From positions 124,001 through 188,000 of the forward strand of contig JARGSG010000235.1 in the NCBI GenBank assembly GCA_030374805.1: a DNA stretch of 64,000 bases, written 5' to 3'. Positions within the stretch are counted from its first letter, which is position 1. Each line of letters starts with the position of its first letter. Below are positions 40,260 to 52,851 of this stretch, piece by piece. Below the pieces are notes generated by a model, which ran no database searches, was not told the origin of the DNA, and was given only the letters and a program-made list of their open reading frames with translations. Both the position numbers and the translations under genes were made by a program. This DNA is from Gracilaria gracilis (Eukaryota > Rhodophyta > Florideophyceae > Gracilariales > Gracilariaceae).

Positions 40260-42291
40260 TCAGTTTTTCTGAGCGTCGCCGCTATTTTGCGGAACTGTTG
40301 GGCTCGCAGATGCGGCTGCTGCTTCACCATGATGCGGTGAAGATTCCTGTTTTCCAGGCTGAGTATCGGCCTTCGCACGAAGGTACGATTTGTCAGGAAC
40401 ACGTTCCCGCTCGGCGGGCGTCAACGACTCATAATGGAGAACAATTTTTGCCATCTCCCTGAATGGTAACATACAGTTCGGGGCAATATGACCAGGTTTG
40501 TAGCAAACATGGCATATGAGCTGGCGAAGAGAATCCGCATTGGGCGGCCTTCGCTCCTGTCTCGGGGGGTAGGGATCCCTCCACCCGGGACGGGAGTTTC
40601 TGTATCCGCCAGAGTGCGGCACTGGCAATGCCGGAACATGATTACCGGCGTACAGAGCAGCATCCAAATCTTCGGTTGTCGGTCCCATCGTAGATGGCAG
40701 GTCCGACGTTGCCAAAGATTGGTCACTCTGCACTAGGTGCACGTTGTCGTAGTTAGCATGGGCTGAACCTCTCGATTGATGCTGTGATAAATCCCTCTCT
40801 TCCAGATGGAATAGACGGCGTGTGCAAGACTTAATGCCGGCACGTGCCCGTGCCGCATCACCCTCAGCTTGGGCAAATTGAACCAGCTCCAAAAAGGAGA
40901 TCTTGCGCTTGTTCTCCCGATAACGGGCCACCAAAGTCCTAATCGAGGGAACCAAGCCATCCACAAACATGGTACATCGCTCGGCCGCGGAGTAGACGTT
41001 CTCACAGCGGTGAAAGGCCTTATTCAACCGTGTAGAATAAACGGTCTCTGTCTCTTCCGGTCCTTGATTCGTGTCGCGCAATGCGAGTATGGCATCTTGA
41101 ATTGCGTTTCCTGTAGCATAGGATCGCAGGAGGTACTGCACAGCCTCTGGCCAACAGGTCACTCCTCTTTCGGTGGCACGAGACGATCTGCGGACAGAGT
41201 TGTACTGGTCCTCGGCCATACCTTTTAAAAAGTAAGGCAGTTCGATGTAGGCTTGCGCCTCAGACATCCGAAGTACATCGGCTTCCCCAACATATCGGGC
41301 GAGAAAGTCCAACACTAGGATTGGATCCTGCCCAGAGAACTTATTGGGCTTCAGTGTGAGCTCCAGCCTCTTAATGTGGTCTTTCACTCGTCCAGTCCCG
41401 CGAGGGGTCCTTTCTCCACTGGAGTCTCAGCCGATAATATCGGTACGACAGCAACTTCCGATACAATAAATTCGTCGGCTTCAGTTCCTTGAGTCCAAGG
41501 TGCCTTCGTCCTTTAGAACGGCTCCGGGCAACGCCTTGCGTGGCCTCGGTGGCCCGGGAACGGGTAGCACGAGAGCGTGGGGGCTCGTCCTCACTTTCCG
41601 AAGAATTGGTTGACGAATCCCTGACTTGGGCATTAGACTCAGAGGATGAAGAAGAGGACGAATCAAGTTTCAATTTAACCTTTCTCCTCTTTCCCGCATG
41701 GCGGTCCTTGGAGCGGTGCGACTTCCGAGAACCTTCGGAAACCGGCACGCCGGGCCCCACAGCATCGTGGATGATGGTGTGCTCGACCGTTTCCAGACGG
41801 GTCGCTAAGCGGTTTAAACGATCAGCTGCCTGCTCATGCAGGACAGCCGATTCCTTTCGGTCTTCCATGATCTGGTTGACATCAGACCGTAAGACACGGA
41901 CGTCTTGCGAAACATCCCGAACATCGGCTTCGTACAGCCGTTGCCGGAGTTTTGTAATGTCGTGAATCAGAGCCACCTGAGAGTTCTGCATCACGAGCAC
42001 TTGTGCCTCTAATTCACGGAGGGTATACTCGTCGGACCTCGACGACATGGCTTCAGCCGCTTGCCCGGAATTAGCCGGTCCTTGAGCTGGTGGGGCCCCA
42101 TTGTTGGTACGGGGACCCCGGGAAGCCGGTGCTTGAGCGTTATCACCCGGGACGTTCAGTACATCCGTTGGTAACGGCGGGAGGCTCTGAACCAGTCCAG
42201 ATGATTCCGGTGGTCCGGCAATTGGGCCAGGTGCAGACCCAGCCTTCGAGCGACCGTTGTTACGGCGAGATGTCATTGTCCGCCGAAGCAA
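40260..42291 (-). pseudogene. Gypsy gag, two overlapping frames
   Basis: The first frame (42291-41371) encodes a Ser/Arg-rich start, a long coiled coil (YTLRELEAQVLVMQNSQVAL...) and an SR-rich part. The second (41387-40260) encodes the capsid-like region (LKPNKFSGQDP, LPYFLKGMAEDQY) and one zinc knuckle, CHVCYKPGHIAPNC (C-x2-C-x4-H-x4-C). They overlap by about 17 nt in different phases, so either a frameshift mutation or two products. The second ends CAG-AAA-AAC-TGA; pol opens in the -1 frame immediately after, and G-AAA-AAC is a plausible slippery heptamer. Confidence 0.85.
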
Positions 42292-42406
42292 TCGGGAGTT
42301 TTAAACGAACGATTACCGCTTCCAGCAATGGCGCAAAGTGGATTCTCCCCACGCAGAGGGATACAGCACCAGTTTCCACTACAACAAATGTTGGCCAGAA
42401 AGCCGT

Positions 42407-42424
42407 CTCTAAGTCGGGAGACCA
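42407..42424 (-). other. Putative primer-binding site
   Basis: On the minus strand TGGTCTCCCGACTTAGAG begins two bases after the 5' LTR. It starts with TGG as expected for pairing with a tRNA CCA end. Which tRNA matches was not determined. Confidence 0.55.
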
Positions 42425-42426
42425 CT

Positions 42427-43276
42427 TGTGGGGCAAAGCCGGGAACGGAAGGAAAGAACACAAACCGCGCCAGCGGCTACGCAACCAAGGTGTTCAGCCT
42501 TGCTCCCTATTGGGGCAGAGCAGTGGCAGAACCCTCCGATGAGGCCGACACGTGCCGAGCGTAACTCCGGGCAGCCTCTTCCTGACTTACAGACGGAGGT
42601 TCGGGGTGGAAATCGGGGTGCCAACAGGATGTATTCCACTGTGTGTGGCGTATCCCGTAGCAAAAGGGACGAGATAGAAGGTAGCAAAATGAGCCGCACT
42701 GCGGGGCACAGACTCGTGAGAGCTGGGAATAATCCCGAGACAAAAAGCGGCAAACCTGTACAACAGGGCGAAGTGTAACGAAGCCGTAAGACGGGAAAAC
42801 AGAAAGAGGGTATGGAAGAATGATAAATAAGAGGCCGTAACGACGGATCGGTGCTTCTCGGTGACGGAAGTGGATAACTTGTCCGGATAAGCGGCGGTAT
42901 TCCCCGGGAATGGGGCGAAAGACCGTGCGCAAGCGGAACTCAAGCTAGAGCCAAGGCCTCGTTGAGGTTTACTTCCCGTACAGTGGCGGCAAGTGCCGCC
43001 ACTTATATACGGCTGACAAATATCACTAAAATATCTAAGTACCCGGCACGCCGGCCAACACTACCCACGTGTACCTCCGTGGCACACTTGCAACGGCGCA
43101 TCCGGTAATCGGGCGCGGGCACACACGTGTCGCGCCAATCCTACCCTTCATAGGCGATCCCTAATCCAGGCCAAATAGGCAAATAGACTTCATAATAGTA
43201 GGAAGTTCAGCCGAAAATAACAACGGATATATGAGTGGCATCCCCCTCAGTCCCTGCCAAGGGCAATTGCTCTACA
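42427..43276 (-). repeat. 5' LTR of the gypsy element
   Basis: 850 bp, partner of 31794-32644. Transcription of the element would start here and run leftwards. Confidence 0.95.
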
Positions 43277-45152
43277 ATAATCTTGTAACAAGGGTCGTTG
43301 TGAACCACATGTTATCTTTCTCGCTACTGAGTCGCAAAGAAGGCTGCGACGAATTTTTCCAGATCTGCCGCCTTTTAAACCCTACTTTGGCAATGCAGAT
43401 ACCGACTGTGGCGCAGATGTCGGAGAAAAACATCGAGGGGTACTACAAAACTATGCTTAGTAACGTCAAGGATGCGCTCTCTTTTGCTTTACAGAATGCG
43501 TTCGGAACTCTTATCTTCGACGGCTGGACCGACAAAAATAACGAAACCGTGGTGAATGTGCTTTTGTCCATCACAGGGACCGAAAAAACGCGAAGAACCT
43601 TCTTGCTGAGGTCGATTTATTCAGGTTCGGAAAGCTGCACGTCTGATTATTATGCGCGCATTGTGGCAGAAGCTATGGAAGACTTTGGTGGCATGACTCG
43701 TGTCTGCGTTGTTGTCAGTGACAACACTAGCTCGTGTGTAAAAGCAAAACGTATACTTGCTGACAGGTATGATCATCTCACACCGTGTCAAGATCAGACC
43801 CGTTTGGCAAACCTCTTGATGCAGGATATTGGGCGGCTTTCCTGGCTTGGAGGTATTTTGTCTACTGTATCAGATGTGGTGACAGAGTTGAGGAGTCACC
43901 CCAAGCTGTACTCTCGCTTTATATCTCTGAAGGATAAGCATAATGCGAAGATAATGAGCACAGGGTACAGCCCGAAAACTGGTGAGTATGATGTACATGG
44001 ACGAGCAAAGGTCTCTAAGTACGCAATTTTGCCGACGAGGATGGCAGCTACACGGTTTGCGTCTTCTGAGTCTATGGTTTGCTCCTTTTTAAGAGCCCAA
44101 GAGGTCCTTCGAAAGCTTGTTCAATGTGAAGATTTCAATTCGACCCTATGGGGGCCTCGAATGAAGCACAAACGGACTTTCTTCGAGTCCACTGTACAAG
44201 ATGATGCTCTTTTCGTTGTGTGTGCTGACATTTATTATATTCTACGTCCCTTGCGCCATACCTACGTATATTTGATGACGAGTCCTCTGTCATCTCTGAA
44301 GTATATATGGCGACACGGGAGCTGGAACAGAAGCTTCGTGAACTGCCTACGACCGACTTTTTCACTGCTAAAAGGAAGGAGGAGGTACTGAAGCTATTCA
44401 AGGAGCGTGAGAAAGGGTCTGTGAGGAGGCGGTCATTGCTGTGCTCTGTTCCCTATGTCGGGTATTTGTTGGACGTAAGGAGCTACAGGGAAGATCTAAA
44501 CGACTTCCGGGAGCACATTATTATACATTTGCGTAAGTTTGTGACCTCGACTGTCTTTCCCGCTGCAGAAAGACAACCGCTTCATGACGGAGTTGAAAGA
44601 GCCGTTCGTCGAATTTATCAAGCGTGGTCGTGTGTGCGGTTGAGATGGCAATCATTTTCTGAGAACAGGAATGGAAAGGAAGCGCTGTTTTTGTACGCAA
44701 ACACGCCGATTGTGTACTGGCTACATTACAAGCCAAAGGCCTCTTTGCTCGGGGAATTCGCGCTTCGCCTGCTCTGCGTGAGTCCCTCTTCTTCAAGCGT
44801 TGAGCGGAGCTTCAGCATGCAGGCGAAGATTAGAACGAGAACCAGAAACCGTCTCCTTCTCGAAAAAGTTCAGAAGATGATCTTCTGCTCGTTTAACCGT
44901 CTTGTATTTCTTCCCCAACAGGAAAAGAAAGTGGAGGAACGAGAGTACACTTTTCTCAATCGGACGGCTAAGGAACTTTCTGGTGATAGATATCAAGCTC
45001 CAAATAGTACAGGAGCGTCTTACATGGATCTCAACGATGATGTCGATGCAGAGGCAGACGATTCTGTAGAGGAGTATGACTGGGAAGAAATTCTTGCGGC
45101 CCAGGAGCACATGCCGTCAGTGGACGAGATGACGGTGGTAACAGAGGCTTAG
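43277..45152 (+). pseudogene. hAT transposase, 3' part, with a frameshift
   Basis: Continues the hAT frame interrupted at 31793. The catalytic-domain region includes LIFDGWTDKNNETVVNVLLS, VCVVVSDNTSSCVKAKR and ILPTRMAATRFASSE. Near 44260 the phase shifts: the first frame runs on to 44391 without similarity, while the second carries PYLRIFDDESSVISEVYMAT and then the C-terminal hAT dimerisation domain (YWLHYKPKASLLGEFALRLL, SSSSVERSFS). An acidic tail ends at a TAG at 45150. I could not identify the element's terminal inverted repeats on either side. Confidence 0.85.
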
Positions 45153-45643
45153 TGTTTATTCATATCGTAAAAACGCCAAAGAGGTCACCGTCAAGGATAT
45201 TGAGGCTGCTTGCGCTGCTGACACAAAAGCCAATCGACCCCAACCAAAGAAGCTCACTCGTTCCATGGAACATCGTGCACGTCGCAAAGGTGGTGCTGGT
45301 GATGGCCATGAAGGCGATGATGGGTTTGGCGAACTGTCAGAAGAAGGAGAACATCTTTAAGCTGAGCTCAAGGTTAATCTTATAGAGAAAATATCCGCCA
45401 TGTAGATAGAGAAAAATCTCTACAAAGACTGGTACAGTTCTATCGATGGGAAGAGATGGAAAGCAGACAAGATGCTTATGATGAAGCAACAAGCGTAATT
45501 CGTGATGCAAGACTGGCTCTCTTTTCTTACCAAGAAGTGCTTGTGCGAATGCAGAAACACCAATACTTGGAGACGCTACTAAGCATCAAGTATTTGAACG
45601 AAGAGAAACTGAGGCTGTACCGTCTGGCGAGATACAGTTTCCT
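45153..45643 (+). other. Coding-like scraps between hAT and Sec16
   Basis: Three phases each hold peptide-like text with no start. One is RKNAKEVTVKDIEAACAADT...GELSEEGEHL (to about 45360, then more text across further TAA/TAG). Another is REKSLQRLVQFYRWEEMESRQD from about 45380 on. A third, from about 45535, leads in phase into the Sec16 N-terminal region. This may be the shattered or multiply spliced 5' end of Sec16, or hAT residue. I cannot resolve it. Confidence 0.35.
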
Positions 45644-48600
45644 GTGCCAAGAGAAGAGAATAACCCGACGCAGGGACACCCTAGTCCTGTCGAACCTGAT
45701 TTGGCATGCTTTGATGTTGGTGAGGACTCAGGGAAACAGGAATTGGGTGGTTTTGATATTGAAGACTGTGGTGCAGAACCTAGCGAAGATGAATGGGCAG
45801 GAGGGGGGGATTTTGAGGAAAGAGTTGTCCCACAGAACCGAGAGACATCGCGTACAATAAGTGAGGAGATTTTGTGAGAGGACTTGGTTTCGGAAGCGAA
45901 GCTCACGCGCGGGTCTGAGAATCCCGAAGAACTTGTACAAGATGACAGAAATCGAGGTCCTAAATCCTTACCAAGTCCAATTCTCATTGACCCAACTCGG
46001 CAAATACGCATGGACGAAGAGTTTGATGGCGCACTCGAACATGGTCTGGAACAAACTAGCAAGAGCACGCGAGAAGAAACTCACAGCACATCTTTCAGAC
46101 CTGCACCTTCGTTCTTCAAACCTCCTGCACATGAAGGGAACGTTGATGGAGGGTTAGCTCGCCAAAGGAAGAAAAGCCTGCGATAGGGCAGGAAGAAGTT
46201 AATGAAGAAGATGTGGCATTCGATTCCACAGCTATAGCCTTTGGGACTCTAACAAAGGACAAGAAGCAGGATGATGGTGAAGGGGGTTGGGAGCAATGGA
46301 AGGACTTCGGTGACATCTCAGCTTCAGCACAGCGAAATATCGGAATCCCAGAGCGGGGACAGCATGATTTCAGCCAAAAGCCAGCACAACATATGAATAT
46401 TGATGCTACGTCAGCGGTAGAGTTCAAATCGGAAATGCCACAACCAGATAACATGTTTTTGGCGGAGGCTTCGGGACTACAATCAGAAGCAAATGTTACC
46501 AACGAAACACCGTGCGCCGCTCCAGATAAAAGTCAAGAAAGCAGCACACAATATACTGTGGATAGCACGACAGAGCCGGTGCCTCCTAGTCCCGCGACGT
46601 GGAATGCAAGCCTGCCAAAGCCCGTTAATGATAAGCAGAACCAGAAAAGTGTTCCGTCTGATATATGGGGAGAATGGGATAATGCGCAGGATATCCCTAT
46701 CCCGGAAAGACGTGTCGTCAATGGTTCAATAGAGGAGCGGAAGGAAGACAAGCCATTGACTCTATCGTCAGAAAGTCATGATCCCTCGGACTATAGCCAA
46801 ACTATGCCCGACGTGCAGGAACGCGCGCCTTCGAGTAATCTTGACAACATGGCTGTAGATGAAGCGTTCTTCAGTGTTCCAGCTGGGAATGCAGAGCAGT
46901 CAGATCCAGTTCCGTTTGAGGAGATCTCTGGTGATGATGATGACATCTGGGGGGGGTGGGATCAAGTTGGAGGTTACCCTGATGAGACGGAAGGGGTAAT
47001 GACAAACCCCTCGGAGCAAGATGAAGCTAGTTCGCTTCTATCCCCGGTCGTTTCGAAGCAGCAAGGGATAAGAGTTGACCGGAATGAAGATGCTCTCGCC
47101 AACGATGAAGTGGGTCAGGATGTTCATCAACCCGTCGAGAAGAGTGCTGGAGGTGAAAAAGGAAGGGATAAAGTGGGTCAGTATGTTCAGCAACCCATTG
47201 AGAAGAGTATTGGAGGTGGAGAAGGCTCGCCGTTAGACGAATCACCTGTTCCGATTACGGAGCATTCTTACCATCACGATGGAAACGAGGGAGTTGATTC
47301 GACGGCATTTGATCTGACAGAGAACGCGATTGAAAGCAAGCCACAGGTTGCGTTTTCCACGTCTTATTGGGCCGAGAAGCCAAATTCTGCTAACGTACAG
47401 GAGCATGACTCCAAAGGAAGCTCTTCATTTATGACATCAACTCACGCTTATAGTGCGGACAAGTCACAGGGTACAGCAGACTTTCTACAGGCAGAGGCTT
47501 CGACAACCCCTGGGTTGGAAGAACAGTGTTTGAACTACGACCCATTCGCTCCTGGTGAAGATATTGATCCGCCAAATCAGTCTTCTTTTGACGGCTTTAA
47601 TATTGCTGGAGGCCCCGCAGTAGATGAGACTACATGGTATCAACAAGAAAATGAGAACACCGAAACAGTGAAGTTGAGAACCGACGCATTTAAGACAAAC
47701 GAACCAAACGTGGAACACGTCTCATTTAATGCTACACCGCAATCAGAGTTGACGGACAAGAATGGAGTTTCTAGAGTTACAGGTGTTGTCCGTAAATCGG
47801 AAGGTCTTGATTCAGACCCTGCGCTTGATCGAGCATGTGATCCATATCGTCCCACTGACGCGGTCGCAGCAGCATTTGATCAATCTCAACCCACTGTTCT
47901 TGAAACAGCAGTTGACAGGCCGAGTTCTCGAAACGCATCACCATCAAATCGGATGCCTCTCGTACCGACTAGTCATGCACTCGTGGAACCTGGCGATGGG
48001 GCAAGAAACAATTTTGGTGAAGTCAGTCATGCAGAAGACCCTGGCTTAAGTCATGGATTTCCATCTTTCCTTTCACCGGCACAGCCGCCAGAATGTGATG
48101 AAAATGCATCTCATGATCAACAGTTCAATATGGTCGAACCGTGTAGGAAACCAGATGCTGCGGAAGCCATGGATGGAAGCGCACCACTGCACTCAGATGC
48201 ACCGTTTGTTGAAGCGTCTTTTGATATCGACAATGTGCCCAATGAAGCCAATCAGTATGATTCCATATTGAAGACCCCTGATGAACAGCAGCATCCTAAA
48301 TCGAACTATCCTGCAACTGATGTTTCGGAGTTGGAAAAGGACATTACAGGGGAAGCACCTCTGCCCCCGACATCGAATGAGACGAATGAAAACCAGTATA
48401 AACAGTCTGTAGGTGCATTTGAATCTGAACCCAGTTTTGTTCCTGCATCGACCAAGACCGATTTTGAAATAAGTCCCTACGCTCCGAAGGAGTTTAGAGA
48501 GAACAACGGAGTATCTAACATTCACGAAGACTCACGGCTTCGTGGGGCGTTGGAGCATGACTCAGAGAATAACGAAGATCGTCATCAGGCCCTTGGCGAT

Positions 48601-51600
48601 TCTAATCCGTCGAGCCATCCTGAGGCATCAAGTTTTGGCGAAGAATCGGACTTCCGTGTCTATGCCCCCAAGCCGTCGCAAGCGCTGTCTGGGTTTGCTG
48701 AGAATGATCAAGATTCACACGCGCCCCCCTTGCTGGAGAATGAGACTGTATCTCTACAATCTACCGGAAGATTTGCGCCATTTGCCGAAGAGGCAAGTCA
48801 TATGGCAAACATGGACGCGATTGAATCTGAAGTTAACCTATCAGAACCAACTCAATTTATATCGACGGCTTCCGACTTCCCTGAGCCGTACAAAGCGGTT
48901 CCAGCAAACTCATATATTGATGATTCCTTTGAACCACAACAGACATCTATATCCGAAGACATTCGAGATTCAGAGGCCAATTATGCGCCTAGACAGAGAT
49001 TTCCTGCAGTGCCTAGTGAACATCGTGTGGAAAGAAATGTCCCCTTTGCCGAACCTTATCCAGCCCCACCTCAAGAACAAGGACTATCTACACAGGGAAT
49101 CAAAGAAACACACAACTCTCACACCGAAGATGAACCATATTCTACAGCCGCATATCAAGCAACACCTAACGATGTCTCCGCTGCCTATTGGGGCCATGGA
49201 GCTGAAGAACAGAGGAGTATGGAAACGTCTGCTGTGGACAAGGGCCTCTCCGTGTCCGCCGAGGATCATGCGTCCAGTCTTAGCTTTCGACCCTATGAAC
49301 CTGCAACGAAGAATTCCTTGCCAAGCTACGAGACTGCGCCGGACCTGAATCCGGTTATTAGTTCTCACCCTGTGGAAGCGTTCATTCCCAACGCCTAGGG
49401 TTATGAAGACTATGGAAACTACACTGCTTCAACCCCGGCCATCCCGGAGACACAACAGGACAGCACGTACCTGGATCCCTCGCTCTTCTCGTATCCTTTC
49501 TCTATCATGGATACCAATCCATCTGGTGATATGATTCACCCTGGCGCGCGACCTATTATTTCGTGGAGTTTTGTTGGGTCGTTTGTTACAGTTTTTCCTA
49601 GCACAGAAAGTGAGCTAATGGATGGTGCACCGTTGACACAGAACAATGGGAGCAATTGCAACCAAAGAGTACAAGTCTTCGACGTCAGTCCACTTGGTGG
49701 GGATGGCACAAATGACGATTGGGTCGCTACCGCAGAAGCTGTTGAACCACTTTCCTATCCGGTTCAAGCTCCGGAACTGGAATCGTATGCTAGAATGTGT
49801 GACGGCCTCTCTCAACTATCTGTTGGACTACATGGTCCCGCTGCAGAAAGTCGTGCAGCTTTGTGGCGTGTGCTAGGTCTTCTCTGTCGCACTACCGATG
49901 AAGATTGGAGAAGATCTGCGAGTCAAGCGGTTTGCGGTCCAACGAGTGTCCCCTTGTTCGGGAACAAACTCAAAGCATCATCTACTCTTAAGCATATAGA
50001 TGAATCGGCACCAAGTAAGTCGGAGGTTAGTGAGAGAGATGTAACGAATGAAGTAGAGCGACTGCTCACGGAAGGAAAGGGCGTCGATGCCGTTAACCAC
50101 GCTAAGACGTCTGGCCTATGGTCCCTAGCTTTAGTTCTTGCCGAAATGATTGATAGGAAGCTCTACATGTCAGTCCTTTGTGATTTTGCTAAGGTTAACT
50201 TGCATGAAGGCTCAGCGTTACAGACTCTTTGTTTATCCTTGTCGAAAAATGACTCAGAGATAACCAGACGGATTACTTCGCCTGCTGGACTCACGGAATG
50301 GAGAAAGGACGTCGGAATGCTACTAACAAGTGGTGCGTCTATTACTAGGGACAGCGAGAAAAGCAAACGATTCATGTCTCTTATTGACCAAGTGGGAGAT
50401 GCCCTTCTTGCCCAAAATGAGGATGTCGTCGGATCGCATGTTTGTTATCTGCTTTCCGGTCGTTTGGACTCTCTAGATCGCAACCAAATATGTCTCTTGG
50501 GTGCGAATTCAAAGACAACCCCTGGACGTCCGGGATCATTTGCATCCCCAGCAGCTATACTGCAATCAATTGTCTTCGAAGCAACAATTAATGCTCGAAA
50601 CGGAAAGACTTGCCCTCATATCCTGCCATTTAGATTACTGCTCGCCCTTGAAATTGCGTCAGTTGGTCGACCTGAGGTTGACTTGGCTCATTGTAACTTA
50701 ATTTCCAAGGAAGTCCGAGCGATATTCGAGTCAGGAAATAGCGTTGCGGCGCAGCTATTTACATCTCCGTTTTTGTCGTGCTTAGAATCTTTTGAGCATC
50801 AACTACGAATTAATCTAGGCGTGCAAGAGAAAGGAGAGAAGCAGACAAGGTTATCTGCACTTCGAGAGTCTTTGACATCAGTTTTCGCTCGCCGTTCGAA
50901 GGACCAAACTGGCCAACAATCATCTCAAGAGTTAGGGAGTCAAAATACGATGGCTGGTTCTCAACCATTTGTACCCACGCCACCTGTGGGACCTGGTCAA
51001 ATTCATGCCCCCTCGGATCATGTTCATGCCAACCACCCTCCTCACTTCTCATTTGATTCGCAACGTGCAGGTATATTCAATCCTGCTCAGATTTCTCAAC
51101 TTCCCAATCAGGCTAACGAGGCCTTTGATCAATCTGCAAAGAAAGAGAAGAGTGGGAACGAGAAGTGGAACTACCTCGTCCAGAAAACAGTTGGGCTTAT
51201 TGCCCCAGCTGACTATGACCTCTCCCCCCCTCCCCCTGCACGTGCACCTCCAGCTGTATTCTGTGGTCAAGGGCACCCCTCACCATTTGGTCTTGATGGC
51301 GGAGCCGGTACCAGAGCGCCTGGACAAGGTCTTACTCCGAGCCATATGCGATCAGCCTCGGTCGGGGCACTTCCGAGCGAGTATTTCAGTAGTTCTCAAT
51401 TTGCAAGTAAGACAGAGGTAGCATCTGGACAGCGAATTCAATCATACGAAGATGGGCGACATGCAAGCACTCCTCAGATGGATATCTCGTCTGATAAGAC
51501 AGATCAAACCGTATTTAATGGTGTTCCTGTACAGAAGGTCACTAGAAAAGAGGAGAGTGATGCGCTTGTACATCGGCGTTCTGCATCAGATATGACCTTG

Positions 51601-51897
51601 CAATCTCAAACTTCTGAGAAGAAACCCCCACTGCATCCGAAGAAACCTGTACGGGCGACTAAACAGACGGATACGTCAATGGAAAAAACAGCGTCAAAGA
51701 AGGGGTGGAGAGAGCGTCTACGAGAAAAGTTGACTGCAGCGTTCAGTGGTAGTGGTCCCCCAAGGGCCCATATGGGAGAAGAAAACAAGTTCGTTTCTGA
51801 CAAACAGCGTGGCCGATGGATAATTGAAGGAGAGGATCCGGATGAAGAAGAAGACGTTCCGCCGCCGCCGCCAGATGATGATAATATGTTTAGCTAA
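45644..51897 (+). CDS. SEC16: Sec16, COPII/ER exit-site scaffold (interrupted frame)
   Basis: Sec16 organises ER exit sites by binding COPII coat proteins. A long disordered acidic N-terminal region carries repeated W-x-x-WD/EW-type words (DIWGEWD, DIWGGWD, DEWAGGGDF, GWEQWKDFG). The central conserved domain starts ARPIISWSFVGSFVTVFPS (49552 onwards). The helical ACE1-like region follows (LLTEGKGVDAVNHAKTSGLW, GSHVCYLLSG), and the C-terminus has the typical GWRERLREKL ... DKQRGRWI and a Pro-rich end. The frame is broken at three places: TGA at 45875-45877 (overlapping a donor-like GTGAGAG), a phase change near 46150, and TAG at 49396-49398. Otherwise it is open for 1061 and 832 codons around the last stop. 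Short introns, errors or recent pseudogenisation are all possible. Confidence 0.85.
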
Positions 51898-52005
51898 GAA
51901 CGAAGAACAGAACCTGCTGAAAAGCGTTTTACTTATACGGTTATATCGGAGACGTCTTCACATCTGAATCAAGTAGAGTAAGACTGACAATAGATGCGAT
52001 TGTTC

Positions 52006-52341
52006 TCAAAGATTCCCTTCTTTTTCTTGTTCTTCTATCCAATCATCTTGCCAGGAGAGAAACTCATGTAGAAAACGGTGAGCAGCGCGCATTTCGTGCG
52101 AGAACCGATCAAAGACGTTATCTTCTATTTGAAACTGTACCCACCTCGTTAGAAAGTTACTGATATCCAAGTAAAATTCGATTGCCTGATACGATACCAT
52201 CGTTCGAGAAGATTTCGTGAGACACGTCTTAACTTCCTGACGGAGGTTGTTAACGGCGGAGTAATAGTTGTCTAAACGCCAACGAAAGATGTAAACTTGT
52301 GTGATTTTGTCCATTCCGTTCATGATGAATAACAATGCCAA
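52006..52341 (-). CDS. Small orphan helical protein (111 aa)
   Basis: An intact frame encodes a mostly helical protein rich in aromatic residues (VYIFRWRLDNYYSAVNNLRQ, WVQFQIEDNVFDRFSHEMRA, FLSWQDDWIEEQEKE). The start is uncertain: Met 1, 7 and 10 are all possible, with MDKITQVYIF the most natural. No signal peptide or membrane segment is convincing. It is convergent with Sec16, whose stop is 109 bp away. I recognise no family. Composition favours a real gene over chance. Confidence 0.45.
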   Translation of the reverse strand: MALLFIMNGMDKITQVYIFRWRLDNYYSAVNNLRQEVKTCLTKSSRTMVSYQAIEFYLDISNFLTRWVQFQIEDNVFDRFSHEMRAAHRFLHEFLSWQDDWIEEQEKEGNL

Positions 52342-52803
52342 TGATAATGAAAGTGAATACTTTCAACAAGGTAGTGTCTGTTATGTGGCTTCGATAATGT
52401 AGGTAGGTGCGAGTCGCACCGTGCGACTGAATCAGACTGGTTGATGACAGAAGAGAACCGTGCGAGAGTTGATCCGCGTTGCAGTTTCAAATTCAAATCC
52501 CGTACACCGCGGGGCTCTGAGAGAGCCTACGTGTCGTAGGCCACGTCACAAGTGCTGCCCCTGAAGAACAGGTTCGGCTGGGAGTCTCTGCCTGGAACCT
52601 TTCAAATAGGTTACACTTTATACTACGTAAGAAAGCGTCAGACGGAAGGAAGTCCCACTTGTCTACTGAAGATTCTGAAAAGTTTGACACGTCTGAGACA
52701 TTTCGCGAGCTCGGATGAAAAATTCACGCGTGATCTTGGACGTAGAAGACACCAATAAACTTTCTCAAGAGGGTCAAAACTTTTGAATTCGGTGTTTCAG
52801 GGG

Positions 52804-52851
52804 TGCCAACTGTGTCGCTGTGGCACGGGGTGGCACTATTGCGTGTATGCT
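52804..52851 (+). repeat. 48-bp repeat, left of the MULE gene
   Basis: Matches 56849-56896 in direct orientation at 45 of 48 positions (starts tgccaactgtgtcgctgtgg). It contains the inverted words gtgcca and tggcac. The pair encloses the MULE transposase gene. Confidence 0.7.

Larger units (their letters stand above)
31794..43276 (-). mobile_element. Ty3/gypsy chromovirus inserted in a hAT gene
   Basis: An 11.5-kb LTR retrotransposon transcribed on the minus strand. Two LTRs of 851 and 850 bp start TG and end CA on the + strand and differ by ten substitutions and one 1-bp indel (about 1.2%). Flanks are ataac on the left and ataat on the right, a 4/5 match to a 5-bp target duplication. Order in its own direction: LTR, primer-binding-like site, gag, protease-RT-RNase H-integrase, long spacer, chromodomain, a gene on the opposite strand, purine tract, LTR. 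Several nonsense changes and a deletion in pol mark it as a defective copy. Confidence 0.95.

Noticed and set aside
45456..45860. 134-codon plus-strand frame beginning MESRQDAYDEATS as a separate gene
   Set aside because: Its second half overlaps the clearly Sec16-like frame in another phase; the first half may be a Sec16 or hAT remnant, so it was recorded only as coding-like scraps.
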